Position numbers and translations under genes: made by a program. DNA of 64,000 bases, taken from the NCBI RefSeq assembly GCF_030272615.1, contig NC_081408.1, positions 199,315,341 to 199,379,340 of the forward strand, given 5' to 3'. Below are positions 10,127 through 22,300 of the stretch, one piece after another (position 1 is the first letter of the stretch; each line of letters opens with the position of its first letter). Below the pieces are notes generated by a model, which worked only from the letters and a program-made list of their open reading frames with translations, was not told where the DNA came from and made no database searches. This stretch comes from Cryptomeria japonica (Eukaryota; Streptophyta; Pinopsida; Cupressales; Cupressaceae).

Positions 10127-11304
10127 CGATGAATACTAAGAGGGGGGGGGGTGAATTAGTATGCCAAAAATCTTTGCACTAAAACACTTACACAGTCTAA
10201 AGATAAACCGGTAAAGCAGTCTGACAGTCAAACCGGTTACCAGACATGCAAACCAAAATGCGAATAAAACATTCACCCACAAAAGCAATACAACCATAAC
10301 ACAAGATATTTGATGTGGAAACCCAACTGGGAAAAACCACAGTGAGATGGAACTCACAAGTCACTATCTATAGAATAGAAACCAGACCGGTTAAGGTCAG
10401 ACTGGTTAAGGTCTTACAATGTTCTTCACCAGAACAGATCCTGTTAGGAATCTCAATCTCTGTTAGGAGATAAGTCCGATTAAAGACTACCTTGTTAGAG
10501 GATTTTAGATTCACATGTGTGAACCACCTTGTTAGAGGATTTTACAAAGGCTTTGAGGCCTACCCGGTTAGGGGCTACAGACTTGTTAAAGATGTGAGTA
10601 ATCAACAAGTGTTTGATCTATCTAATAGCACAAACTACTTGGTTAGATCCAGTATTGCTCACAGCTAATGCATTCCAGCATTACTTCAGTCTTCTCTATC
10701 TCTCTCTCAGTTACAACTCGATCTTCTTAGATAAGATCGCTCTTCCAACAACTCAACATCCACCTTAAACCCTAGCTCAACATTAACCCTTTTCGCAACA
10801 ACCTAAAACCGTAGACATGATGTCCTTTTAAAGGAATCTAATTTCATGTCGGTCCAATAGGATTTCTTTACAATTTCCTAGGTTCAATAAACCTAGACAT
10901 ACTTAGTAACACGACACAGGAATCACCGTTAATGTGTCGGCACCATCAAACAATCGATGGATTGGTAACTCATCACAAAATGCCGGTTGGTAACTCATCA
11001 CAGAGTATTACCGATTCATACAGAATACCGGTTACCGGTTTGACAAAAATGAAGACTGGTAAGAATGTGTTGTGCCGCTTTGCTCCCTCATACCGCTTGT
11101 GATCTACGAACCGCTTGGGGTCGACATGCCGCTTCAGACCGAGGAACACATTCTGGAAAATCACCACTAGTCTAGAGACTAGTATACAACATACTGGTTG
11201 GAACAAATACCGGTTGAGCATAAACTCATACATATAAAGGGGATCTCAATACAAGTGTGTGTCCATCAATGACAATCACAGCATAAACCACAAAAATGCC
11301 AACA
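10127..11304 (-). repeat. 5' LTR of middle element
   Basis: 1,178 bp copy of 3503-4662 with scattered substitutions and one ~18 bp duplicated segment near 10383-10410. Its first plus-strand base is C instead of T at the inner edge. Flanked outside by the TSD TATCA (11305-11309). Confidence 0.9.
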
Positions 11305-11309
11305 TATCA

Positions 11310-12582
11310 AAATTTATCGAACTCAATAAAATTCATAAATTTTCTATTATTAATTACTTATTTAGTTTATTTTGAGATGATTGTTACAAAAATTCATGCA
11401 ATAGGGAAAACATATGAAAAAGTCATGAGTTTTTTATGTTTTAAAAATGAAGGATGAATTTAATTGAATTATAATTATTTTTTAAAACAAATAATTGAAA
11501 ATATACCTATTTCATACCATAGAGCTCTTAATTACCTTTCCAACACCTGTAAAAAATCAAAATTTTGATATAAACACAAAAAGTTATGCCTAATTTACTA
11601 AAATATATATTTTTATTTATTCAAAAATAGATATCCGATTTTAACTGATATCCAATTTTAAAACATAAATTTTTCCCTCCATCTTTTCGTTCGATTTTGC
11701 TTTGGGATTTGGCTCAGAAGTGACAAGCCTGGAAAGTCAACTGAAAAAATGTGTTTTTCAGTATTCCTTGATTTTCCAGACTTTACACCAGTGGCTGACA
11801 ACCTTTTTTATAGCCAGAATTGATAAAATGAAAAGGGTTTTTTAAGGACGTTCTCAGATTTCCAACAATATAAGGCTCTTCTTATTTCGACTTTAATAAA
11901 TAATAATTATTTATTTTCTAATTGAATTCTGACAAAAGTCCTGATTAATAGACTGATTGAAAAACACTCATAACTTTCAAACCGTATAACATTTTTTGAA
12001 TCCAAAATATGTGTCACATCCTATGCTTTGTCTACTATAGGAAAAAAATAAAAAAAATTGAATTTCATAAGGTTTTGACCAAGTTAAGGTGGTCAGACGT
12101 AGGAGTTTCTGAATTTATGAAAAGCTGTAGTAAAAAAATCATAAATAATTATTTACTTTATTAAAATTATAAAAAAATATGTGTCACATCCGGACATGAG
12201 TCTAATACTTATATAATAAATCTTTTAAAAAAATATTATGATTTGATTATGATTAGGGTGGTCAGACATACACCTACTTCTTATCTTTTTCCTAAAATTT
12301 TAGTACCACTGCATTGAAATTTGAAATTTTCATCAAATAGGATTTATTTTTTTCAAAAAACAACTAGTAACTTAGAAACTAAATTCAATTTTCTATAGAT
12401 TCTCTTCTTACATATTTTAAAAATAATGTTCATAACTTATTCAATTTTTCATGTCAAGTTGCATAACTCTGATTTTTTGAAATTTCATTGCCACTTAAGG
12501 GCCTATTTTGGCACACCATGATCCTGCACATACCCTACTCTTGCTTGCCTTTGATACTTGTTTATCAAAATCATAGCTCTTG
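11310..12582. other. AT-rich spacer
   Basis: No credible gene. Reading frames are short and AT-driven. Two loosely similar phrases (ATATGTGTCACATCC, at about 12008 and 12179, each followed further on by GGTGGTCAGACRTA) indicate an old local duplication. Confidence 0.6.
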
Positions 12583-12790
12583 TAGCTTATTTATCCTATG
12601 ATATCACTTAACCACCTCCTCCAATGCTTATGTAACACTTGGGAGTATATCTTATACTTACAAAATCAGTAGCTAATTTATATAATCTTGCAACTCTGCT
12701 ATTTCCCATTTGAGCTTCTCAAGTGATTTGAACATTTTACTTTCATCAAGTGAAGTTCAGATGAAAATTGAGTTTACAAACAAGACTCTT
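12583..12790. repeat. Direct repeat copy A (~200 bp)
   Basis: Matches 13267-13474 at most positions, from TAGCTTATTTATCCTAT through CTCAAGTGATTTGAA to GTTTACA. The two copies are in the same orientation, offset 684 bp, with ~480 bp of AT-rich sequence between. They could be terminal repeats of a miniature LTR element or a simple segmental duplication; no TSD is evident. Confidence 0.65.
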
Positions 12791-13266
12791 TAGTAAAAAT
12801 AAATAAAAATTAAACAATGTAAATAAAATAAAATATTTATTAAATAATTTAAAGTAAAATAAATTGATTCTTGAATAAATATAGTAGATTGATATGTCTC
12901 AACAATTTTTAGATAGAATATTTAATCAAGTGTGTTATTGAAGATTTTTTTAAATTTGGCTTGCATTACTTCTTCATCTTCAACATTATTTACAATAAAA
13001 GTTAAACATGACAACTTCTCAATAATTTCTAGCTCTTTAAATTTCAAATATATTGCTAACTCTCCCATTTCTTTTCTTTTGTCACCACATTATTTTATTT
13101 TTTTAATTGCTCCTCCCGTTTCATCTATTCAATCTATTTCCTAATATGTGGGATTGTTTCATTTGTCAAAATGTTCTCTTTTATACGAACTTGATCATCT
13201 ATTGCTATCAATCTAATCATCTCTATTTAATTTGTTTTGTTCTAGATTGTACTAACAATCTTTCAT
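12791..13266. other. AT-rich segment between the direct repeats
   Basis: Short hydrophobic frames only (for example 12932-13144), with composition-driven amino acids; I see no gene. Confidence 0.5.
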
Positions 13267-13474
13267 TAGCTTATTTATCCTATCATATCACTTAACCACC
13301 TCTTACAATGCTTATGTAGCACTTGCGAGTATATCTTGCACTTACGAAATCTGTAGCTAACTGATACAATCTTGCAACTCTTCTATTTTCCTTTTGAGCT
13401 CCTCAAGTGATTTGAATATTTTACTTTCATTAAGTGGAGTTCGGATGAACATTGGGTTTACATGAAAGACTTGA
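13267..13474. repeat. Direct repeat copy B (~200 bp)
   Basis: Second copy of the repeat at 12583-12790; substitutions such as CCTCTTACAATG for CCTCCTCCAATG show it is not recent. Confidence 0.65.
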
Positions 13475-14322
13475 ATAATGCATTTTTTTTAGAAAGTGAA
13501 CTAGAAGTTGTAGAGAAACCAAAGTGAACCAGATTTTGGTCTAGTTGGAAGAGTAAATCCCACAAGACTTTTTTTTCTGTTTTCATAATGAATTTGAACA
13601 AACTTCATAAAGAATTAGGGTTTATTTTGGATGCTTTCTTCAACCACATATAAACTTTTGGCATAGGGATCAACCAATTTTGAGAACTTAATCAATTATA
13701 GAAACTAAGACTTAGGACCAACTTAAACCTAAGATAAAAGAGGGGGTCCTTTTTAAAAAAAAATGAGGCATGTTATAAAAAAAATACAACAATTCGAAAG
13801 ATTTACCAAAAAAATTAAAAAATTATTTTAAAATTTATTTTCTTTTATTACAAGTGTAAAAAATATAGTCCAAGATGATTATGTACATTGATTAATTTAA
13901 TATTTAATTAACCTTGTGTATGATTTATCTCATACTTTTCAGCTCTATAAAAGTATTTTTCTCATGAAAAGAAAGGAAATAACTATCTCTTTATTGTGTT
14001 TGAGAATTTTATTTGGATGTGTATCTTAATCCCATCTAAAAAGGAAATAACTAAAATTTTCTTTTACATGTGTGGGTGCACTTTGACTTTCTTCTAAGTA
14101 TTACATCAAAGTAGGATTTAAAGTTCCTTAAGTATTCCACTATTCTATAAGGGATAAAATGAATAAAAATGAAGGATAATCATAGGTTTCCATCTCTAAT
14201 AATGGATAGAATAAAGTATTAGATAGAACATCAATTTAATTTCTCTATAAGATTACAATATGAAAATATCTTAAGATGTGGGTTGAGAGTCAAACTATAT
14301 ATGTCCAAAATTCCCACAAGTG
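13475..14322. other. AT-rich spacer
   Basis: No gene, RNA or clear repeat recognised. Confidence 0.5.
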
Positions 14323-14327
14323 GTATA

Positions 14328-15379
14328 TGTATACACCTAAAAATGGTGTGAAGATAATTAATTAAATAAGCAATTATTTAATTAATCCCCCTTCCTAATT
14401 TAATTGAATTCACTAAGCAATTTGATTAAATTCCCCTTTCATCTACTTATTAATAAATCTAAGGATTTATTTAATAGGTTCATTTTCATAATCTCCTTTG
14501 ATTAATTAATTCAAATTAATTAATCTCTCCCCCCATCTTCAATTAATTCTTCTAATCTTCTAATTAATTAAAACAAATCAATTTATGAGTTGTTGAGAAT
14601 TAATTAGTCTTATTTGAATTTTAAATTCAAATTACCCACATACCTCCTAACTTCTAACCACCTAACCTAACCCCTTCCATCTAACCCTAGGTTTAATTAA
14701 ACCTACCTTAGCTTGCACATCCTAACCTCCTATGATGTGGATACTCTTCCCTTGAAACACATGGCATTCTTGGGCCACATGTCCCCTTTCCTTAGTCACT
14801 TTCTCTCTCATGAGAAAAGCTTCTTGACACTTGTCACCATAGAGATGACAAATGTTCCCTTTCATCTAGCCTCTTTTCCAACCTCCTCCAATTTCACCAT
14901 TTATATCTTTAGACTAAATCTTGACCGTTGATTCCTACCACCTCACCCCTGGCCTTGGAAATCCTATAAATATCCCCCTTTTTGGAGCAATAATCATCCC
15001 ATCTCATTTGCATCTTATGCATTGTTACTATAGGCATAATATCTCTTAGCATATCATTTGAGCATTGTTATTATAGGCAATTATATCTTAGATCTAACTT
15101 ATTTTCTAGCATAATTGTTGAATCATGTAGCTTAATCATTCTCTTTTCTAGCTTAAATTCATCATTATCATCTTAAATCCTCCATCTGGATGTAGTCAAG
15201 TGATTGGAATTTGCTTATCCAGATCTGAGAGCAAATCTACACTCGCATTTATTAGGAGGCAATAGATCGATTAGCCATGGTTTTATCTTTATTTGTTTTA
15301 AATTTGCTAACCATGCTTGTAATGATCTATTGAGTGTTTTGTGTTGCAGTTACAAGTATCACACTTCACAGGCATGATA
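14328..15379 (+). mobile_element. Probable Tat-type solo LTR
   Basis: The start TGTATACACCTAAAA resembles the TGTAGTCACATAAAT start of the Tat LTR at 29355. The interior shares its style: an AT-rich first half of TTAATTAAT words, CACTTGTCACCAT, a TATA box CCTATAAATATCC at about 14963, then GAGCATTGTTATTATA. Flanking GTATA at 14323-14327 and 15380-15384 would be a 5 bp TSD. The right end reads GCATGATA rather than the expected CA, so the exact end is uncertain. No internal coding region follows, which fits LTR-LTR recombination. Confidence 0.5.
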
Positions 15380-15384
15380 GTATA

Positions 15385-16054
15385 TACACTCTTCAACAAA
15401 TCTTTTTCCATTTGAAACATGTTACATTTACTTACATCAAATGTTACTCAATATTATTGCAAGATGTAGTCATGAGAAAAGGGGGACAATGTAGATTCAA
15501 AGGTTGATTAACTCATAAAGAACTCTAATAGATGTATTTTTAGGTGAAAGAGAAGTTGAAAGCTAATAAAGAGATGTACAATAAATCACATGATCAATTC
15601 TCCACTAAGCATTATTTTAACATGAATAAAAAGGCTTCGCCACTTGTAAAGGAATTATAGACTCTATGAACTTGTAACATAGAAGATGAAACCCCTACGA
15701 TGTAGAAAACATGTTATATTGAAAAAGTTAGTAAGAAGGCCCTTGAACTTAATTTTATATCATGTATAAAATATATTTGATGGTTAATTAAAAACCCTAC
15801 ATGTATTTCATCCTTCTATGTTGGATGAAGAGGAAGAGTTAGTGTCACCTTTAGAAAAAATGGGACATGACATGGTTATCCAAAAGAATGAGAAATAAAC
15901 AAATATAGGGTATCAAGAAGCATGGTTGGTTGCGTTGAAATGATAACTTCCAATCAAGTCAAAATGATGTCCTAAAGAGGATGCTGGGAAGAAATTTCCA
16001 CATCCTATGAGTTCCTAAGATATTTGGAATCAAAATCCACTTGATTCAGGGATT
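15385..16054. other. Spacer between solo LTR and protease-only element
   Basis: AT-rich, with no gene or repeat recognised; it ends at the target site ATGAT of the next element. Confidence 0.5.
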
Positions 16055-16059
16055 ATGAT

Positions 16060-17732
16060 TGTGTGGGAGAAAAAGTGACACTAAGAAAACATGCCCTAAT
16101 CTCACTTTCAACCACACACTTGTGGAATACGAAAGAGCCTAGAGGTATCACACAATTGGCTACTTCTTCTTGTGGAAGAGAGAGCCACGGGCTACCTATT
16201 AGGATTTCTATTCCTTTATTGTAATTGAAAGATGAAATGATGCAAGTTCAATCCCTAACCCCAAAGTGCAAGTATGAACTAATAACAAGATTATAGAATT
16301 GAACTTAAATGATGGAAAGCTGTAAACACAAGGACAAGACAAGAATGCAAATGTGTACCCAGTGTTAAAATCTGACTGAAAATGTTCGGGACAGGGGCGC
16401 GGGCACCACTGTCCTGATTCTGCCCCTGAAACTGCTCCGGAAACTGCTGTTTTGCACTCTGGAAAAGCTGTCAAAAATGCTGAAAATGATGTCTGTCAGG
16501 AGGACCAGGGTGCCCAGCGCCCCTGTCCCAGGGACCAAGGTGCCCAGCACCCCTGTCCTGGCAGGACCAGGGCACCCCACGCCCCTGTCCTGGTCTTTTT
16601 CTTTGAGATTTGGTGTGTTGTTTGGTCTCCGTCTGCTTCTTTCGGATCTGTAACTTGCGGCGTCGTCCAAGTCCTGAAACCTGCACTTATATCTGAAAAG
16701 GTGTTTGGGCGGCTATAAAGGGTTTTGCCTTAGTCAAATCCCCGCTTCAGTGATTTCCACCACCACGAATAGCCAAGTTGTATTGTAAAATGTATTGTGT
16801 GTGCAGACCTAGTGTGTGTGCAAGGTCCTAAAATGCAAGAAAGCAAACTAGAGCAACCTAGAAAGTAAACCCTAATCGCTTGTAAATGATAATGTAAATG
16901 CTCTAAATTGAGATGAAAAGTGATCTAAAGCATGAATAAAGGATATACTGAAGCTTATGAAAAGACATGAAAACAACATGAAATCATACCCAACCCTCAA
17001 GGGAGGAGTACAAGCCAATCTTCAGTCGGTAATCTCCTATTGTTCTTCAATGTCTTCAAAGCCCTAAATGAATGAATGAAATTGATGAATGCTTGATGGA
17101 TGGATGTTGAATGTTATTGAAGTCTTCAAAGATCTACTCTTTCACTGCATAGAAGGTCCTTGAAAGCCAAAATCCCCCTCCTTTCAAATGAAGAAAGAGA
17201 GCTCTTATGTATGAAACCCTAGGTCTTAATTTCAACTTTAGGCCGACTTAGAGACTGAATCTCCTGCCAATTTCTTGGGGTTAAGCTTTATTTTATGATT
17301 GGATCGCGCTCCTAAAATTTCGAGAAAAATGTCTGGGACCATGTTGCACTCCGGGTGCCATGGTCCCAACAACTTTTCACCAAATTTTCAGGACTGTCGG
17401 ATATGATGATTTTAGAGAGAATCCCGAAGTTACAGGTGATTTCGAGATGTTTTGACCCCCGAAATCAAGCCCCCAAGTTCAAAATAGGACCTAATTAGGG
17501 TTTTTGATTAAATGATGTATTGGAAGAATAAAATGAAAGGGGCACACTTTAATGAAAGGGCCCAACTTTATGATGTGGGAGATGATGAAATAGAACCTTA
17601 GACCTAATTAATTTGACTAATTAAGTGCTAAAGGGGAAATGCAATGCAAAATGCAAAATGCGCCAAGGCGGGTGCTAAACTAGGTGTGAAATTGTACCAC
17701 CCTAGCAAGTGCGTACAATTTACGACGCTACA
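16060..17732 (-). repeat. 3' LTR of protease-only element
   Basis: Pairs with 22630-24302 over its whole length. Contains a GC-rich minisatellite (16498-16593). The inner edge meets the polypurine tract. Confidence 0.92.
16498..16593. repeat. GC-rich minisatellite inside the LTR
   Basis: About three copies of a 30-37 bp unit built on GGACCAGGGTGCCCAGCGC and CCCTGTCC, in otherwise AT-rich sequence. The copy in the other LTR (23068-23163) differs at several positions within the units. Confidence 0.75.
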
Positions 17733-17747
17733 TTTAGCCCCCACTTT
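17733..17747 (-). other. Polypurine tract of protease-only element
   Basis: Minus strand AAAGTGGGGGCTAAA directly precedes the 3' LTR start TGTAGCG. The Tat element has the same style of tract (AAAGAGGGGCAAA before TGTAG). Confidence 0.8.
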
Positions 17748-19398
17748 AGCGGTCATATGAAAACTACGTGCATATGCAAGCTAAAGTACAGAAAAGTAAA
17801 CATTATTTGAAAAAGGATATATCCATAAGTCTGTCGAACGAAGCCCCCAGCGGTATCTACAGTACACAGTTAGGAACCGCACCCTACAAAACACACGTTA
17901 GATCACAAAATCACCTAATGCTTACTAAGGAAGGTGATGAAAATTCAAGGGTAGCTATATGCCCCCCCTTGTTTCGGCTTGCTAATTTTAGTGAGTTGAA
18001 ACAGGGTATCATGTTTACCACTCCGAATTGTTAAAGAAAATTGATGACAAATGCTCACAAGAAGATTTGATATGAGATCAAAAACTAATGGAGAATCATT
18101 TGGTAAGAAAGTGGACTAAATCTCAATTCCAACACAACAAAGAGTGTGAGGATTTGAGAGTTCTCTAACACAAGATGAAGGATGTAAACATGGAATTCTC
18201 ACCCCTAGATCTTGTCTAGGTGATCCATGGGAAAAAGGACATGGAAAACTAGCCCCTAGAGTCTGTCTAGGTGATCCATGTAAGGGAGGAGAGTGAGAAA
18301 GTCTAGCCTTATGCCGCTAGTTCCACTCAACCTCGTGCATGTGTGTGTAAGTGAGGTTAGAAGCATCTCATAGGAGTCTATGCCCGAGTATGCTACAACC
18401 TGTATATGTATAGTACAAAAGCGTGACATCTCGCTCTAAGAGTCTGTGCTCTGGTTCCGAGAATGACCCATTGCTAAAAAAGTGTAATGTTTATGTCATA
18501 AGAAAATTAGAACAAGGATACCTACCTTTATCACAAAAGAAGATACCCCAAAAATGAAATCTTTGTACAAAAGACACCTATCCCCGAGAGGAATTGTCTT
18601 AGACAAATATAACATCTTCTAGAATAAGACAAAGAAGAGAATAAGAATGCAATACTTCCTTCTTTTGCAAGGTGAAAGTGATCTTAATGAAGGATGACAC
18701 TCTTTTTAACCCAATTAGGAGAGTGAATTCGTTATGGATGTATTTTACCAAGTGCAAAAGAGGTTGTAGTCAAGGACTTACACCTCTTGTAAGAGAGAAT
18801 CCTTGAACAAACAACAACAAATGCGTACAAGGCATAACATCAAGTAATAAAGTCCACACCATCCACAAAATAGGAAAAAGTGGATCCTTAGATAAAAATA
18901 AGGAAAGATCATTGCCTCCCAAGGATAAGGTCAATGAGAAGGACTTACTCAATCTTCCAGGGAGAGATTTAGACATGAACAAAATGTACTACATACTCAC
19001 ATGAGTTCATGCAAGCAAGACATTAGTGTATGTAAAATGCTCCTCATAAGAAGTGGGTAGGATAAGAAAGAGAATACACATCTTCTCCCATATCTAGGAA
19101 AAGAGGATTCTAAAGAAAAGATGATCAATATTTCCACATCATTACCCCAAAGGGAAATTTTAACCATAAAAAGAAGAGATGTATGAAATCACTCTTGTCC
19201 CCATAGGAACAAGAAAATTAGGCTATTATGTTGCTTCAAAAATATGATTGCACTTGAAATTGTACCATCATGAATGACAATGAGCCCCCAGTAAATGAGC
19301 TACCAATGTCACATAGTGATGAGCAACATAATAGCCATTAATGTTATTTAAAGACATGATAGACTAAATGAGGTATTTGAATATGACATGCTAAATGC
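17748..19398 (-). other. 3' non-coding region with a duplicated hairpin
   Basis: About 1.65 kb between the ORF stop and the PPT, without a credible ORF. A 51 bp tandem duplication at 18192-18280 carries a short hairpin twice: CCTAGA-loop-TCTAGG at 18204-18220 and 18255-18271. The stems are identical and the loops differ. Confidence 0.6.
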
Positions 19399-22300
19399 TC
19401 AACTATAAGTGAGATCAAGAACATGTATAAAATGATAAAGATTGAAGAAAAAAAAGTCACATGAAATCTTAGAAGAGGGATGAGTGTAATTTATTAGAGC
19501 CTTATCCCTAGAGGAAAGGACTTTATGATGAATAGGAGATAAAGATTCATAAGTGGATTTAGAAATTTGAGGGGATTCATAAAGAGATTTGTTCATCGCC
19601 AAGATTTCCTTATGAGGGGAATGAGAGTTGATAGAAGTAGAAGATGATTTAGTTGAAGTGAGATCATCATCACTACTAAATATAGCATTCACATTGAGAG
19701 ATGGTCTTTTAGATGCTTTGGTACGTTTGCAGGGATTATAGCCAAGTCCAAAGGCATAATTGTGAAAATTAGTCTCTAGAGGAACTTTTATACCTTGTTC
19801 ATGAGTGCCACAACCATTTCCATGATACCCATGCTTAGCAAAAATGCGAAAACCACGACCATAACGATCAGCCATTTCAGGAAGAGAAGGTGGTTTTTCA
19901 TAAGACAAAGAATCAAACTCTTCATAATTAGAGGTGTGAGGAGAAGAAGTTTGAGAAGCGGCCACAAAATTATTGCTCATAGGTTCAGGTAAGATTGATT
20001 GATTTTTAGTTTCTTCCTTCTTTTTAACTTTAAACTCTCTAGGAGGAACCCTATACTCACCTACAAAGGTGGGATTAAAGTCAAGAGATCCCCAATCGTC
20101 ATCTGCGAGAACCTTCTCAGGATCAAAAGCCTTTTTATGCGTATATTCAAGTCGAGAAGGATCTTCTTCAGGGGCCTTAGACTCATCCAAATAATTTTGA
20201 TTATCAGAGGGTAAGGATTCATCCATAGGTATCTTGTTTAACGAGTCATCACTAGAAGAGGAAGGCTTAGAAGAACTCCCTTTGGAAGTAGATGTTTGCA
20301 AACAAGATTGAAAATTAGTATCACCTATCAAGGTATATGTCTTATTGTTATAAATGAATTTAACTTGTCTATGCAATGTAGAGGGGACAACTTGCATACT
20401 ATGAATCCAAGGTCTCCCTAATAACAAGTTGTATGTTAGATTTCCCGACATAACATGGATAGGAGTAGGCAAAGTAACAGGTCCCACTGTGATGGGTAAG
20501 GTGATAATACCTAATGAAGACTTAGCCACATTATCAAAGCCTCGAATGGGACGAGAGTCAGGCTCAATAAGGGATGTATCCACATTCATCTTATGCAATA
20601 GATTAATGCTACACACATTAAGGCCAGAGCCATTATCTACCAGTGTTCGTCTTATAGCAGTGTCCTTTATGATAACCACAATCATCAAGGGATCATATTG
20701 ATGTTGAATTTCGCTAGTAGGCAACTCATCTTGAGTAAACACAATTTGAGCTTTAGGATTCATCACAGAGTTAACCAAAGACACTATATTACTAGATGTA
20801 TTAGGTGGAGGAACATTCAAATCTTTCAAGGCATCTTGTAACATTCCATGATGAGCGGAAGAAGTTTGGATCAAATCCCAAAGGGATATCTTAGCAGGGG
20901 TAGCTTTAAGTTGTTCTATGAGATCATATTCCTTACCAAGAACTTGTGAAATACGTGGAGCTTGGGGAAGAATAGGTTGGGAAGGAGGAAGTGAAGTTGG
21001 GATAACTGGAGGAGGATTAGGTTGCCTATTATTTCTAGTATTATAAAAATGGGCAACCGCATGATAACTCTCTCTAGTCAATTGCTTAGCATACTCATAA
21101 GGGCTCTTAGAGGAATAACCTCCTTGCACAGTAATAACCGGTTTCTTAGGAGTGCAAAAAGAATCATTAGTATAACCACCTTGAACCACTAAGATAGGCT
21201 TATTTAAAGGTTGAGAATTTTGAGAAGGACAAGCACCTTGAACAGTGAAGAGAGGTTTGTTAGGTGTCTCATTCACATGTATCAAATTGATTGAGGATGG
21301 TTTAGAGGAATGAACAAAAGTGTTGAAAGAATTATTGATAGTCTTCTCTTGCACTAAAATCTTATCATAGGTTAAATCAATTTTAGGAGAGAGACAAGGG
21401 GTAGGCATTGATGTTCTAGTAGGAAGAGTAATACTAGGAAAGGTCATATCATCCTTTATCATCACAGGATCTACATGGGGAATAAACTCTCTAGGAGAAG
21501 GATCAACATTACTCTCTAAAGTCTCACTTTTGAGAGGGAGATCTTTGAAAGAGATGTTAACCGTTTTGCTTTGAGCTAGGGTTTCCATATGAGTAGAACC
21601 AAGTTGAGGAGAGGGAGATGCTTTATTTTTAGAGGGAGAATAATTGAGATTCAAGGAAGGTGAGAAACTCTCAAGGGAGTTTTTAATCTTGACTTCATCC
21701 CCTTTGGCTAGGGTTCTCTCACAGGGTAGAGAATAATCAACACCTTCTTCTAATGGTTCATCCCAAATAGTGAAGTTGTTGAAAGGAATGTTGGAAGTAT
21801 TGTCAATTTCGGGAGAGGAGATAACATTGTTTATTAATTCCTCATCCTTAGGAGGGAGAGCATCAATAGATGTGTTAAACTCATCCTCTTTCCTCAAAAT
21901 ATGTTCAATAGGGGAGAGAGAATTAAGGAAATTGCTTACTATTTCATCTTCTTTCTCTAAGGGATGCTTATGGGTAAGACCAACTTTAGGAGAAGGGTAA
22001 GCATTTACCATTAATTCATCATCTCTAGTGGGAATTTTGTTGGAAAAGGAAAGGCCATCACTAGGAAATGTAGGGATAATGTCATTTTCTTGTACAAAAG
22101 GATCCTCATGAAGGGAGTGTTTTTTAGGGGACACAAAGGCATCAAGGGCATCATTCAACAAAGCATGATCATATCTATTAAAAGGTTTATCTTTTGATTC
22201 AAAAGGAGATATCTCTTCATAGAGGGGATCATTGAAAACAACCATGTTACTAGATTTAGTGGAAGAGCTGATAGGAATGTACCCTTGAGAGGAATCATTC

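Larger units (their letters stand above)
3503..11304 (-). mobile_element. Complete pol-less copia-like LTR element carrying ORF1 and ORF2
   Basis: Two direct repeats (3503-4662 and 10127-11304) bound the element, with a 5 bp target-site duplication TATCA at 3498-3502 and 11305-11309. On the minus strand the order is 5' LTR, tRNA-Met-type PBS, coiled-coil/zinc-knuckle ORF1, a non-coding gap with a TATA motif, a long decayed ORF2, PPT, 3' LTR. In about 5.5 kb of internal sequence I find no protease DSG, RT YVDD, RNase H or integrase motif on either strand. Family knowledge places the LTR/PBS/PPT style with plant copia elements; absence of pol makes it non-autonomous (LARD-like). The right LTR has an extra ~18 bp duplication (AGACCGGTTAAGGTC region). 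Both ORFs contain stops, so this copy is probably inactive. Confidence 0.85.

Noticed and set aside
16208-16718. Overlapping frames in the protease-only LTR (also at 22778-23288)
   Set aside because: Caused by the GC-rich minisatellite; open on both strands at once and present in both LTRs.
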